Shown here: positions 8,336 to 17,147 of the stretch, piece after piece
How positions within the stretch are numbered: the first letter of the stretch is position 1
Layout of the letters: each line of letters opens with the position of its first letter
Assembly: GCA_902779615.1 (NCBI GenBank)
Contig: CACZCM010000006.1
Span: 1 to 41,551 of the forward strand
Reading direction: 5' to 3'
Origin: an uncultured Ruminococcus sp.
Lineage (GTDB): Bacteria > Bacillota > Clostridia > Oscillospirales > Acutalibacteraceae
Length of the DNA: 41,551 bases
Notes under the pieces: model-generated
Told to the model about the DNA's origin: nothing
Databases searched by the model: none
The model's input: the letters and a program-made list of their open reading frames with translations, nothing else
Translations under genes and position numbers: made by a program

Positions 8336-8468
8336 ATCGCCCTGCGTTACGCAGTTAATGGAGAGCGAAAACAAAATTTAAAAAATTTGAAAATAAATAA
8401 AGGTATTATGCGAATTTTTGCGTATATATAAATACAAGGAATATTAATATTTTATGGGAGGCTGAGAA

Positions 8469-10295
8469 ATGGCATTACCTGACAGCTTCCTGCGTGAGAT
8501 CCACGACAGGAATGATATTGTGTCAGTGATTTCAGGGTACGTTAATTTGAAACAGCGAGGGCGAACTCGTGTGGGTGTATGTCCTTTTCACAGCGAGAAA
8601 ACGCCGTCCTTCACTGTGTATCCCGAAACGCAGTCGTTTTATTGCTACGGCTGCGGCGTCGGGGGAGATGTGATAACCTTCACAATGAAGATGGACAACC
8701 TCGATTATATCGACGCAGTGAAAGAGCTTGCGCAGCGCAGCGGGATGAGTATGCCCGAATATGACGAGGACAAAAGCGGGATTGCCCGCGAGATAAAGCG
8801 CACGGTGCTTGAAGCAAATAAAGAAGCGGCGAGGTTCTTTTATCGGTCGCTGTATTCGCCAGAGGGCAGGGCGGGACTTCAATACTTCAAGAACGACAGG
8901 CGCCTGAGCGACGCCACGATACGTTCGTTCGGTTTGGGTTATGCGCCCGCTTCAGGCTCGGCGCTGACCGATCACCTTATAAAAGAGAAGGGCTTTCGCG
9001 CTGCAGACCTCGTAACGGCGAATCTGACCGTTTTAAGCCGCAGCGGGCGATATATTGACAGGTTTCGAGATCGGGTCATGTTCCCGATCATTGATGTGAG
9101 AGGGAATGTCATCGCTTTTGGAGGAAGGATCATGTCGGACGAAAAGCCCAAATATCTCAATACGTCCGATACGCCCGTCTACAAAAAGACATACAATTTT
9201 TTTGCGCTTAATCTTGCAAAAAAATCCAAGGCGGATCATTTTATCCTGTGCGAGGGCTACATGGACTGCATAGCGCTTTATCAGGCGGGATTTGATAATG
9301 TTCTGGCGGGGCTTGGAACTGCGCTGACGGAACAGCAGGTGAAGCTGTTCAAGCGATACCGCAGCAAGGCGGTTTTATGCTACGACTCCGATGAAGCCGG
9401 GCAGAAAGCGGCAATGAGGGCGATAATGATGTTCGATAAACAGGACATGAATACGTTCGTGATAAAGGTTCCCGACGGCAAAGACCCCGACGAATATCTG
9501 AAGCACCACGGCGCAAACGGGTTCGTTCGCTTCAAGGCGCTTGTTGACAAGGCCGACAACGAGGTGGATTATTTCTTCGGCACACTGAGCGAGAAGTACA
9601 ATTATCAGACCGTTGAGGGCAAGATCTATGCGCTCAATGAAGCGGCGAGATTTCTGGCAGAGCTGTCCAGTCCGCTGAAGCGTGATGTGTATGCAGGACG
9701 GCTGAGCGAGCAGCTTGACGTCAGCAAGGAATCGCTTGAGGAGATAATTACAAAGGTCCGGCGAGAGATCGATATCAGAAACGAGGCAGACGCAGAAAGG
9801 CAGCAGGAGCGTGCCGAACAAAGCAGAATGCATCTCTATATTCCCGAGTCGATCGACCCTGCGCTGATACATGCAAAATCAAAGCGCGCAGAGAAAGCAG
9901 AGGAGTCGCTCATCGCCTGTCTGCTGACGCAGCCCGAGCTGTACTCCGCAGTAAAAAATACGATACGAGCAGAAAACTTTACAATGCCGCTTGCGTCGAA
10001 GGTCTATAAGGAGATAACACAGAGAGCCGAGGCAGGACGCAGCTGCAGGCTATACGACCTGACGAATGCGTTTTCGGAAGATGAATATAACCAGCTTTCG
10101 AGAATTCTTGGAGAATACAGCGAAAAATCGCTGAGGGTGACGGCGGAAACGTGTCTTGCTTATGCCGAAGCGATCTTGGAGGAGGGCGAAAAACGCACTC
10201 CGCAGGAGCTGGCGCAGGAGAGCGATGAAAACGTAATGGAGAAGTTCAGGGAATTGAAGGCGCGAAAGAAAAGGAAAAGATCCGCAGACGAATAA
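8469..10295 (+). CDS. dnaG: DNA primase DnaG
   Basis: This 608 aa protein synthesises RNA primers for replication. An N-terminal zinc finger uses Cys38, His41, Cys59 and Cys62 (CPFH and CYGCG). The RNA polymerase core includes YAPASGSALTDHL. The TOPRIM domain (about 257-335) has CEGYMDCIAL with Glu262 and YDSDEAG with Asp306 and Asp308. The C-terminal helicase-binding part follows from about residue 440. Length is typical. The RBS GGGAGG is 7 nt before the ATG. It is followed by rpoD after 104 bp, the conserved macromolecular synthesis arrangement. Confidence 0.97.
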   Translation: MALPDSFLREIHDRNDIVSVISGYVNLKQRGRTRVGVCPFHSEKTPSFTVYPETQSFYCYGCGVGGDVITFTMKMDNLDYIDAVKELAQRSGMSMPEYDEDKSGIAREIKRTVLEANKEAARFFYRSLYSPEGRAGLQYFKNDRRLSDATIRSFGLGYAPASGSALTDHLIKEKGFRAADLVTANLTVLSRSGRYIDRFRDRVMFPIIDVRGNVIAFGGRIMSDEKPKYLNTSDTPVYKKTYNFFALNLAKKSKADHFILCEGYMDCIALYQAGFDNVLAGLGTALTEQQVKLFKRYRSKAVLCYDSDEAGQKAAMRAIMMFDKQDMNTFVIKVPDGKDPDEYLKHHGANGFVRFKALVDKADNEVDYFFGTLSEKYNYQTVEGKIYALNEAARFLAELSSPLKRDVYAGRLSEQLDVSKESLEEIITKVRREIDIRNEADAERQQERAEQSRMHLYIPESIDPALIHAKSKRAEKAEESLIACLLTQPELYSAVKNTIRAENFTMPLASKVYKEITQRAEAGRSCRLYDLTNAFSEDEYNQLSRILGEYSEKSLRVTAETCLAYAEAILEEGEKRTPQELAQESDENVMEKFRELKARKKRKRSADE

Positions 10296-10399
10296 CGAAA
10301 ACGAGCCGTTGAAGCGGCGTTTGTGGTTTTCGCTGCAAATTTGCTGCGGCAAAGATAATGCTCCCGAATTGGGATATACTAAAAAGAGAGGAATTTATT

Positions 10400-11500
10400 A
10401 TGGCTGTATCAACAACACCGGACAAGAAAACTATACTCAAGGAGCTGGCTGAAAGAGGAAAGCTCAAGGGCAGTCTCACGAATAAAGAAATTCTTGACGC
10501 AATGGGCGAGATCGACTTTGATCCCGAACAGCTTGAAAAATTCTACGATTCGCTTGAGGCGGCGGGAGTCGACGTTATCGACGATTTTGATGACAATCAG
10601 TTCGACAATATAGAGCACGAGCTTGCAGCAAGCGGCGAAACGACGTCGTCCGACATGGGGGACGGGTCGATTGCGATCGACGACCCTGTAAAGGTCTATC
10701 TGAAGGAGATCGGTAAGGTTCCGCTCCTGACTTCGGAAGAGGAGGTCGATCTTGCGATCAGGATCAAGGAGGGCGATTCGGCAGCGAAAAAGCGGCTGTC
10801 TGAAGCGAATCTGCGGCTTGTTGTCAGCATCGCAAAGAGATATCTCGGCAGGGGAATGCAGTTCCTCGATCTTATACAGGAGGGCAACCTGGGACTTATC
10901 AAGGCTGTCGAAAAATTTGATTATACAAAGGGATTCAAGTTTTCTACATATGCAACGTGGTGGATACGTCAGGCGATCACAAGGGCAATAGCCGATCAGG
11001 CGAGGACGATAAGGATACCCGTTCATATGGTTGAAACGATAAACAAGGTGAAGAAGGTGTCGTCACAGCTTCTTCATATTAACGGACACGAACCGTCGGC
11101 GGAGGAGATAGCCGAAGAGCTTGATATGCCCGTTGACAGGGTTCGCGATATAATGAGAGTGGCTCAGGAGCCTGTTTCTCTGGAAACCCCGATCGGCGAA
11201 GAGGAGGATTCGCATCTGGGCGATTTTATCCCCGATGACGACGCGCCGGCTCCCGCAGATGCCGCAAGCCACACAATGCTGAAGGAGCAGCTGGCGGAGG
11301 TGCTGAGCACGCTTACTCCGAGAGAAGAAAAGGTGCTTATCCTCAGATTCGGTCTTGATGACGGGCGATCAAGAACGCTCGAAGAGGTAGGAAGAGAATT
11401 CAGGGTCACAAGAGAAAGAATCCGTCAAATTGAGGCGAAAGCGCTCCGAAAGCTCCGTCACCCGACACGGAGTAAGCGCCTGAAGGACTTTTTGGATTAA
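10400..11500 (+). CDS. rpoD: RNA polymerase primary sigma factor RpoD/SigA
   Basis: The ATG at 10400 is chosen because AGAGGAA lies 7 nt upstream; an in-frame ATG at 10358 would add 14 unconserved residues. The 366 aa product has a short region 1.1 (1-80), region 1.2 ([16 protein letters not shown], 95-110), region 2 with the -10 recognition helix ([17 protein letters not shown], about 181-197), region 3, and region 4 with helix-turn-helix [20 protein letters not shown]. This is the housekeeping sigma factor, consistent with the many TTGACA/TATAAT promoters in the window. A 9 bp hairpin without T tract (11503-11524) follows. Confidence 0.97.
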   Translation: MAVSTTPDKKTILKELAERGKLKGSLTNKEILDAMGEIDFDPEQLEKFYDSLEAAGVDVIDDFDDNQFDNIEHELAASGETTSSDMGDGSIAIDDPVKVYLKEIGKVPLLTSEEEVDLAIRIKEGDSAAKKRLSEANLRLVVSIAKRYLGRGMQFLDLIQEGNLGLIKAVEKFDYTKGFKFSTYATWWIRQAITRAIADQARTIRIPVHMVETINKVKKVSSQLLHINGHEPSAEEIAEELDMPVDRVRDIMRVAQEPVSLETPIGEEEDSHLGDFIPDDDAPAPADAASHTMLKEQLAEVLSTLTPREEKVLILRFGLDDGRSRTLEEVGREFRVTRERIRQIEAKALRKLRHPTRSKRLKDFLD

Positions 11501-11502
11501 AG

Positions 11503-11524
11503 GCGGATCTTACGCAAGATCCGC
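11503..11524 (+). terminator. Hairpin after rpoD
   Basis: GCGGATCTT (11503-11511) pairs with AAGATCCGC (11516-11524) around a 4 nt loop. There is no T tract, so it may only stabilise the 3' end or be a weak terminator. Confidence 0.45.
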
Positions 11525-11614
11525 AGCGAACCTCTTCGCTTATCCGGCGGAAGAATAGATTTGATTTGCAGCGACAACTATCGTTTCAAATAAAGCCGGG
11601 CGGGATTTGTCTGC

Positions 11615-11748
11615 CAATGTCATTAATTTAAGGTTCGATAGAGCACGTCATAAAGCTTTAGCCAAGCCTTTTGAGGGGAACTAACGGGTTGCATCAAAGC
11701 ACTCTCGCCGCCTCAAGGCGATGCTAAAGTCTGAAGTCAATGACATTG
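11615..11748 (+). repeat. MITE-like element, repeat family A copy 2
   Basis: A 134 bp segment bounded by CAATGTCATT (11615-11624) and its inverted copy AATGACATTG (11739-11748). Just inside the left end is the shared core TTAAGGTTCGATAGAGCAC. It codes for nothing and fills most of the 302 bp between rpoD and the next gene. Related copies are at 6312 and, inverted and only 47 bp long, at 36274-36320. Confidence 0.65.
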
Positions 11749-11802
11749 TTTGACTGTAGGCGCCCGCCTGCCTTATTAAGCTGCTGCAGGAGGTGCGACT
11801 AT

Positions 11803-12198
11803 GTGAAAACATATGAGCAAACTGAAAAAATGCTTGATATAATAGTAGACGCCGTTCCGACTGCACTTTTTGAGGGGCTTAGCGGCGGGGTGATCCTTTC
11901 GGAGAAAATAAAGCTGCACCCTGCGTCCGCCGAAAGGCCGCTGTTCGTTATGGGGGAGTATCAGCGCAGCACGTTGGGCAACTGTATTGTTATTTATTAC
12001 GGTTCGTTCAACGTTGTTCACGGATATCTTGACGATGACGCATATTACGAAAAGCTCCGTCACACATTTGCTCACGAGCTTCGCCATCATATGGAGTTTC
12101 GCTCGGGAGTAAAGGATCTGGAACGCTTCGACGAGGAACGTTACAGCCGATACGTGCTCGGAATGGATATTTCAAGCTTTCATGAACCGCCGATATAG
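11803..12198 (+). CDS. Small zincin-like metallopeptidase family protein
   Basis: The start is GTG at 11803, because AGGAGGT (11788-11794) is 8 nt upstream; the ATG two bases earlier is out of frame. The product is 131 aa. The HTFAHELRHHMEF motif (about residues 90-102) is an HExxH zinc-binding site, and the size fits the DUF1025-type minimal zincins. A preceding Ile-Val-Ile-Tyr-Tyr strand and the C-terminal acidic and Tyr-rich helix are seen in that family. No signal peptide, so it is probably cytoplasmic; the substrate is unknown. The family assignment rests on motif and size only. Confidence 0.75.
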   Translation: MKTYEQTEKMLDIIVDAVPTALFEGLSGGVILSEKIKLHPASAERPLFVMGEYQRSTLGNCIVIYYGSFNVVHGYLDDDAYYEKLRHTFAHELRHHMEFRSGVKDLERFDEERYSRYVLGMDISSFHEPPI

Positions 12199-12254
12199 AC
12201 ATATTTCAGGTGTATGATAAGCAGTGATTTGTTAATTAAAATTTAACAAAATGC

Positions 12255-12283
12255 TTGACATTTTCCAAATAATAGTTTATAAT
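12255..12283 (+). promoter_or_regulatory. Perfect-consensus sigma-A promoter
   Basis: TTGACA (12255-12260), 17 bp spacer, TATAAT (12278-12283). It drives the Ala/Lys-rich gene at 12392 with a leader of about 100 nt, implying strong expression. Confidence 0.9.
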
Positions 12284-12391
12284 CAAAACGGTGAACGTAT
12301 TATTTCGTTCTGAGTACATTTGTTTTTAAAGAAAAGAAACGCAGCAAGGCATATGTCCTCCTGCGGAAGATCAAGAAAGAAGGTTATTCCT

Positions 12392-12877
12392 ATGGCAAAG
12401 GCAAAGGCAACATCCAAGAAGGCTGCTACAACTAAGGCTGCTACAAAAACCGTTAAGGAAGAAGCTGCTGTTAAGGCTGTCGAGGTTAAGGAAGAAGTAA
12501 AGGCGCCTGCAAAGGCTGCCGAGCCGAAGAAGGCTGAAACAAAGAAGGCTGAGCCGAAGAAAGCTGAGCCGAAGAAGGCTGAGGCTAAGGCAGAGGTCAA
12601 GGCGGAGCCTGTAAAGGAAGAAACTAAGGCACCCGCAAAGGCTGCTCCTGCAAAGAAGGCACCCACAAAGGCAAAGGCTGAAACTAAGGTAGACGTAGTT
12701 CTTCAGTTTGCAGGCGGCGAAGAGGCTGTTGCAGATATCATTGAGAACGTTAAGAAGGTTCTTGAGGGCAATGGAGTTAAGGACGTTAAGGATCTGAAGA
12801 TCTTCGTAAAGCCCGAAGACAAGAAGGCATACTTTGTTGCCGACGGTGTTGAAGGTGACATGGACGTTAACTTCTGA
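12392..12877 (+). CDS. Ala/Lys-rich protein with C-terminal DUF6465-like domain
   Basis: The ATG at 12392 has GAAAGAAGG just upstream; an earlier in-frame ATG at 12320 lacks a comparable site. Of the 161 aa, residues 1-95 are low-complexity Ala, Lys, Glu and Pro with repeated KKAEPKKAE units, resembling histone H1-type tails. Residues 96-161 form a compact domain (VDVVLQFAGGEEAVADIIEN, then VKDLKIFVKPEDKKAYFVAD), which I recall as DUF6465 of Clostridia, though without a search this is tentative. The basic tail suggests nucleic-acid or cell-surface polyanion binding, which is inference. It is monocistronic with a perfect promoter and a strong terminator. Confidence 0.8.
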   Translation: MAKAKATSKKAATTKAATKTVKEEAAVKAVEVKEEVKAPAKAAEPKKAETKKAEPKKAEPKKAEAKAEVKAEPVKEETKAPAKAAPAKKAPTKAKAETKVDVVLQFAGGEEAVADIIENVKKVLEGNGVKDVKDLKIFVKPEDKKAYFVADGVEGDMDVNF

Positions 12878-12897
12878 TCTCCATAAAACACAGATCC

Positions 12898-12930
12898 AAA
12901 ACGGACAGCTTTTGCGGCTGTCCGTTTTTT
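12898..12930 (+). terminator. Intrinsic terminator
   Basis: ACGGACAGC (12901-12909) pairs with GCTGTCCGT (12917-12925), followed by five more T. It ends the Ala/Lys-rich gene. Confidence 0.92.
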
Positions 12931-13059
12931 GCAATATTGGCAGCGGAATAATTTCGGTATCGCCAATCTTTGACAATAATCGCTGCTGATTTTGTGTATA
13001 ATTCACAATAATAGATGAAATATTTGTATATTCGGTGAATAGTTTTTTTTATGGGAATA

Positions 13060-13068
13060 TGGTATAAT
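13060..13068 (+). promoter_or_regulatory. Extended -10 promoter candidate of the ROK kinase gene
   Basis: TGGTATAAT is an extended -10 with TATAAT at 13063-13068, 76 bp before the start codon. The -35 region is poor. A second TATAAT (12997-13002) has TTGACA 21 bp upstream, a spacing that is too long. Confidence 0.6.
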
Positions 13069-13144
13069 AGCATTGTAAGAAGTACACATATTTGGAAGCG
13101 CAATGAAGATTGTGTAGAAATTTCATTGAAATGAGATGATGACG

Positions 13145-14104
13145 ATGTACTATGTTGGTATAGATCTGGGCGGCACAAATATTGTTGCAGGCGTTGTTGA
13201 CGATCAGTTCAATATTATAGCAAAGGCTGATGCGAAGACCGCAGTGCCGCGCCCCGAAAGCGAAATATGTGATTCTATGGCAGCTGTTACAATGGCTGCT
13301 TTGGCGAAAGCGGAGCTGTCGCTCGAAGATATTGAATGGGTAGGTATCGGAGTGCCGGGCGCAGTTGATCCCGATACAGGTATAATCGAGTATTCCGCTA
13401 ATTTCGGTTTCCATAACTGGAAGATCGTGAAGATGATGGAGGAAAGACTCGGCAAGAGAGTTCTCATTGAAAACGACGCAAACGCTGCGGCTTACGGTGA
13501 GTATCTTGCAGGCGCCGCAAAGGGCAGCACGAACGCTGTTGCTATTACTCTCGGAACAGGCGTAGGCGGCGGAATTATCATAGACGGCAAGATCTACAGC
13601 GGCTCCAACAAAGCAGGTGCAGAGCTTGGTCATATGGTAATAGTTCATGGCGGACGCCAGTGCAACTGCGGCAGAAAAGGCTGTTGGGAGGCGTACGCAT
13701 CTGCTACCGGACTCATTAACTTGACGAAGGAGGCCATCGAAAAAGAGAACCCGCTGCAGTCTTACATGCTCAAGTCGGTAAACGGCGATGTAAATAAAGT
13801 TAACGGAATCACGGCTTTCAACGCAATGCGTGCGGGCGACAAGATCGGCACAGCTGTTGTCAAGGACTATATTGGCTACCTTGCAACGGGTATAGTTAAT
13901 GTAATAAATATTTTTCAGCCTGATGTCCTTTGCATCGGCGGCGGTATCAGCAAGGAAGGCGACAATCTTATCGTGCCTCTTATGAAGATAGTCGAGAAGG
14001 AGCGCTATACAAAACACAATGACAAGCAAACGCTCGTGTGCACGGCGAAGCTTGGAAACGATGCCGGAGTTATCGGCGCAGCGCTTTTGGGCAATCTTGC
14101 ATAA
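13145..14104 (+). CDS. ROK family glucokinase
   Basis: The start at 13145 is preferred to the in-frame ATG at 13136, because GAGATGAT lies at SD position only for the later one. The product is 319 aa. Phosphate-1 motif GIDLGGTNIVAG (5-16), phosphate-2 IENDANAAAYGE with catalytic Asp111, LGTGVGGG (136-143), the ROK ELGH motif with zinc ligand His163, zinc cysteines CNCGRKGC (173-180), and adenosine motif CIGGGISKEG appear in standard order. It phosphorylates glucose with ATP; the bacterial ROK glucokinase assignment follows the complete motif set. It is a single-gene unit ending at a strong terminator. Confidence 0.93.
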   Translation: MYYVGIDLGGTNIVAGVVDDQFNIIAKADAKTAVPRPESEICDSMAAVTMAALAKAELSLEDIEWVGIGVPGAVDPDTGIIEYSANFGFHNWKIVKMMEERLGKRVLIENDANAAAYGEYLAGAAKGSTNAVAITLGTGVGGGIIIDGKIYSGSNKAGAELGHMVIVHGGRQCNCGRKGCWEAYASATGLINLTKEAIEKENPLQSYMLKSVNGDVNKVNGITAFNAMRAGDKIGTAVVKDYIGYLATGIVNVINIFQPDVLCIGGGISKEGDNLIVPLMKIVEKERYTKHNDKQTLVCTAKLGNDAGVIGAALLGNLA

Positions 14105-14166
14105 GCTTATACAATTGAATATTTTGAATGTATTACTTCTATATAGAAGCTGATATATTGTAAATG

Positions 14167-14224
14167 CACCTGCGAAACGCACCACACAAGGGAGTTTATT
14201 CTCCTTGTTTCGCAGGTGTTTTTT
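14167..14224 (+). terminator. Intrinsic terminator of the ROK kinase gene
   Basis: CACCTGCGAAAC (14167-14178) pairs with GTTTCGCAGGTG (14207-14218) and is followed by six T. An inner AAGGAG/CTCCTT pair extends the structure. Confidence 0.92.
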
Positions 14225-14512
14225 CAATTGCGCGCTTTAATTTTACGGTTGAGTGTTTTTTATGCACGCGTGCCCGGTGACCACCTGAACAGAAAATTTT
14301 GCGGTGCGAGTGTTATCTTACGATTAAAGTAAAGTCCGCCGGAACCTGCCTGTCAGCGCATGCCGACCGTCCATACTTTGCTAAAACAGTTAGCTGCTCC
14401 CGCGTTTGCAGCTTGGTGTTAATACGGTTTATTTTAGACACTTAATCCCGCACGATTGGTCTGTTATACCTTTCGTGCGGGATCGCTTTATGTTTTATGT
14501 AGGTTTATATTG
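14225..14512. other. Intergenic region between convergent genes
   Basis: 288 bp with no gene. The only structure seen is an 11 bp perfect hairpin stem, ATCCCGCACGA (14444-14454) with TCGTGCGGGAT (14473-14483). It lies 30 bp beyond the stop of the minus-strand BspA-like gene and may terminate it, although its T tract is poor. Confidence 0.5.
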
Positions 14513-16876
14513 TTAGTCTGGCATGTGGGATTCGAAGTGAATAATAGCATCATCGCTAATGCTGGAATCATACTTGCTTATATCGTTCCACTGCTGTATT
14601 GTTCCGGTGAAATATACATCTTTAAGGGGGCACCACATAAATGCAGAGTCGCCGATTGAAGTAACGCTTGAAGGTATCTCGACTTTCGTCAAGCCGCAGC
14701 TATTATCAAATGCGTTAGAACAAATTCCGGTAACACCATCTGAAATTATTACTTTTTGAAGTGCTTGACAATCACAGAAAGCAGAAGAACCAACATTAGT
14801 AACATTGCCCGGAATTACTATACTTTTTAATGCGCTGCAACCTTCAAACGCGCCATCAAGGATACTCGTTACACTATCGGGAATCACAATATTATTCAGC
14901 GAACTGCACCTGCTAAACGCACCATATCCGATTCTTGTTACGGTGTTGCGAATTACTACATTTTTCAGCGAAGTGCATTCTGCGAAAGCTCTATTATCAA
15001 TATTTGTTACACCCTTGGGAATTGTTACGCTTGTAAGATTCTGACAGCCATAAAATGTTTCGGCGCTGATTTTCGTAACGCTGTCCGGGATTTCTATGCT
15101 TCTAAGATTTAGGCACCCATTAAAAGCATACTCGCCGATTGCAACAACAGAGTTCGGAATCACAATCCTTGTTAAGCCTGTGCAGTTCTCAAATGCACCG
15201 TCAGCAATTCTTATAACGCCGCTTGGAATCACAATTTGTGAAAGAGAAGAACAATCCTTGAAAGTACTGGATTTGATTGTCGTAAGATTGCTCGGAAGTG
15301 ATACGCTTGACAAACTAAAACAGCCTGAAAATGCGTCTTCACCAATACTTACAACGCTATTAGGTATAGTGATTGTAGGAAGATTATCACAATTTACGAA
15401 TGCCCAATTTCCAATACTTGTAACGCTGTCAGGAATGCTAACGCTTGTCAAGTTTTCAAAGGAGTCAAAAATATATGCACCAATGCTTTTAACTCCGTCC
15501 TCGATCACACATTTGGTAATAATGTTTTTGACATCATCGTTCATATATATATAGCTATCTATATCACCTGTACCAAAAATGTAAATTGTACCGCTGAGAT
15601 GAACCTCAAATTCCACATTTTCGCCGCAGGTTCCCGAAGCAACGATCGCTGTTGTATCTAAAGTGTGCGGTGTAGTGTTATCTACAACATCTACATCAAA
15701 TGTTTTTGTTGCCGTTGCGCCTGCCGCGTCTGTTACAACTACTTTAATGTTATAGGGAACCGCTGTACCGGGTTTAACGGTAGTCGAAGTAACGGTGTTT
15801 GCAACATTCTTCTTCGACCAATCGGTCTTCGAAGCTTGCTTGAAATAATACTCGTATTTGTACGGAGTTACGCCGCCCGTTGCCGCGCCGGTGATGTTAA
15901 TTGTTTCGCCAAGGTTGATCGAGCTCGACGCGGTCGATGTGTTCACAAGCGGTGCTGCCGCCGGATTTACTGTTACATCGAATGTCTTCTCGGATTTTGC
16001 GCCTGCTGCGTCGGTTACAACTACTTTAACGTTGTACGGAACCGCTGCACCGGGTTTAACGGTAGTCGAAGTAACTGTGTTTGCAACATTTTTCTTCGAC
16101 CACGCCGATTGAGAAGCCTGCTTAAAATAATACTCATACTTATAAGGTGATGTGCCGCCCGAAGCCGAACCCGTAATATTGATCGTATTTCCGAGAGTAA
16201 TCGAGCTTGACGCGGTCGATGTGTTCGTCAAATTTGAAGTGACCGAAACATTGAAAAACTTCTCGATCATTACGCCCTTTGAATCTGTTACAACTACTTT
16301 AACGTTGTACGGAACTGCCGCGCCGGGCTTAACGGTAGTCGAGGTAACTGTATTTGCAACATTCTTCTTTGACCATTCCGAATAAGAAGCCTGCTTGAAG
16401 TAATATTCATACTTATAGGGAGCGGTGCCGCCCGAAGCCGAACCCGTAATGTTGATCGTTTCACCGAGTCTGATCGATGTTGATGCGGTTGACGTATTAG
16501 TCAATGTCGCCATAACGTTTACATTGTAATAATTCTCGCTCTTTGCGCCCTCCGCGTCGATTACAACAACTTTGATGTTGTAGGGAACAGCTGAGGAGGG
16601 TTTTACCGTCGTTGAAGAAACCGTATTTGCAACGTTTTTCTTCGTCCAACCGCTCTGTGCAGCTTGTTTGAAATAGTATGAAAATTTGTAGGGCGATGTG
16701 CCGCCGGTTGCTGATCCGGTGATGTTGATCGTCTCGCCAAGCGTGATCGAACTTGAAACCGTGGAAGTATTCGTAAGCACCGTGTCTGCATACGCAGTAA
16801 ACGACATGCCGAAACACGAGAACACAAGCACGATCATCAGGACGATCAGGGTCACACGAAAAGTTCGTTTTGTCAT
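14513..16876 (-). CDS. Secreted BspA-like leucine-rich repeat protein with four Ig-like repeats
   Basis: The start is placed at the ATG at 16876, because GGAAAG lies 6 nt upstream; an in-frame ATG at 16894 adds six residues. The product is 787 aa. A signal peptide (about 1-30, ending FTAYA) is followed by four near-identical modules of about 90 residues (about 32-400), each opening NTST.SS..LGETINITG and containing YKYEYYFKQAS and KNVANTVTSTTVKPG. The remainder is about 14 BspA-type repeats built on SVTSIG..AF.GC..L..I.IP, as in the Treponema pallidum/BspA LRR family. No membrane anchor or sortase motif is seen, so it is probably released or loosely wall-bound. Such proteins often mediate surface adhesion; a role here is inferred. 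Confidence 0.88.
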   Translation of the reverse strand: MTKRTFRVTLIVLMIVLVFSCFGMSFTAYADTVLTNTSTVSSSITLGETINITGSATGGTSPYKFSYYFKQAAQSGWTKKNVANTVSSTTVKPSSAVPYNIKVVVIDAEGAKSENYYNVNVMATLTNTSTASTSIRLGETINITGSASGGTAPYKYEYYFKQASYSEWSKKNVANTVTSTTVKPGAAVPYNVKVVVTDSKGVMIEKFFNVSVTSNLTNTSTASSSITLGNTINITGSASGGTSPYKYEYYFKQASQSAWSKKNVANTVTSTTVKPGAAVPYNVKVVVTDAAGAKSEKTFDVTVNPAAAPLVNTSTASSSINLGETINITGAATGGVTPYKYEYYFKQASKTDWSKKNVANTVTSTTVKPGTAVPYNIKVVVTDAAGATATKTFDVDVVDNTTPHTLDTTAIVASGTCGENVEFEVHLSGTIYIFGTGDIDSYIYMNDDVKNIITKCVIEDGVKSIGAYIFDSFENLTSVSIPDSVTSIGNWAFVNCDNLPTITIPNSVVSIGEDAFSGCFSLSSVSLPSNLTTIKSSTFKDCSSLSQIVIPSGVIRIADGAFENCTGLTRIVIPNSVVAIGEYAFNGCLNLRSIEIPDSVTKISAETFYGCQNLTSVTIPKGVTNIDNRAFAECTSLKNVVIRNTVTRIGYGAFSRCSSLNNIVIPDSVTSILDGAFEGCSALKSIVIPGNVTNVGSSAFCDCQALQKVIISDGVTGICSNAFDNSCGLTKVEIPSSVTSIGDSAFMWCPLKDVYFTGTIQQWNDISKYDSSISDDAIIHFESHMPD
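15676..16783 (-). repeat. Four tandem ~275 bp repeats inside the BspA-like gene
   Basis: The units run roughly 16783-16507, 16504-16232, 16231-15961 and 15954-15676. They encode the four Ig-like modules, and long stretches are nearly identical at DNA level, for instance the GTTGCAAACACTGT-like and GGTTTAACGGTAGTCGAAGT blocks. Such identity allows copy number change by recombination and makes assembly collapse possible. Confidence 0.8.
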
Positions 16877-16926
16877 GAAAATCTTTCCTTTCATTTTTAA
16901 TTGACAAATAAATCATTGCCAATAAT

Positions 16927-16955
16927 ATTGTAACTCACATGACAAAAAATAACAA
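16927..16955 (-). promoter_or_regulatory. Promoter of the BspA-like gene
   Basis: On the minus strand TTGTTA (16955-16950), a 17 bp spacer and TACAAT (16932-16927), about 50 bp upstream of the start codon. The rest of the gap to the rpsI terminator (16956-17084) shows no gene or clear structure. Confidence 0.6.
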
Positions 16956-17084
16956 TTCGGTTAATCGCTAAAAAAAACGAATTTTTTTGTGCATGCTGCA
17001 TAAAAGCTCTTTTCTCCAAAGATTAAGAACCATATATGTGATATCATTGCTTATTCAAACTTTTCCACAAGGTTAAACAACTGC

Positions 17085-17116
17085 AAAAAAAACCGCACAA
17101 AGAAACCTTTGCGCGG
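17085..17116 (-). terminator. Intrinsic terminator of rplM-rpsI
   Basis: On the minus strand CCGCGCAAAG pairs with CTTTGTGCGG (one G-U pair) around a 4 nt loop and is followed by eight T. It starts 31 bp beyond the rpsI stop. Confidence 0.92.
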
Positions 17117-17147
17117 TGAATTTGCGTATTGTACCGAAGCGGTAAAA

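Larger units (their letters stand above)
8054..8468. other. Divergent intergenic region trmB / dnaG
   Basis: 415 bp, A/T-rich, without a gene. It contains the trmB promoter candidate (8170-8178), a repeat of the two-hairpin family (8286-8335) and the short hairpin CTGCGTTACGCAG (8342-8354). The dnaG RBS GGGAGG is at 8456-8461. No well-spaced sigma-A promoter for dnaG was identified; TATTAT (8404-8409) and TATATA (8423-8428) are weak candidates. A 60-codon minus-strand frame across the repeat is judged non-coding. Confidence 0.6.

Noticed and set aside
8192-8374. 60-codon minus-strand frame upstream of dnaG
   Set aside because: It is largely the two-hairpin repeat, and its apparent coding is not kept in other copies.
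11606-11757. 9 bp direct repeats TTTGTCTGC / TTTGACTGT flanking the family A element as target site duplication
   Set aside because: Two of nine bases differ, and the left flank resembles the left flank of the copy at 6312, so it may be part of the element.
13049-14227. Minus-strand frame opposite the ROK kinase
   Set aside because: It includes the terminator and promoter of the kinase gene and has no motif; it is a shadow.
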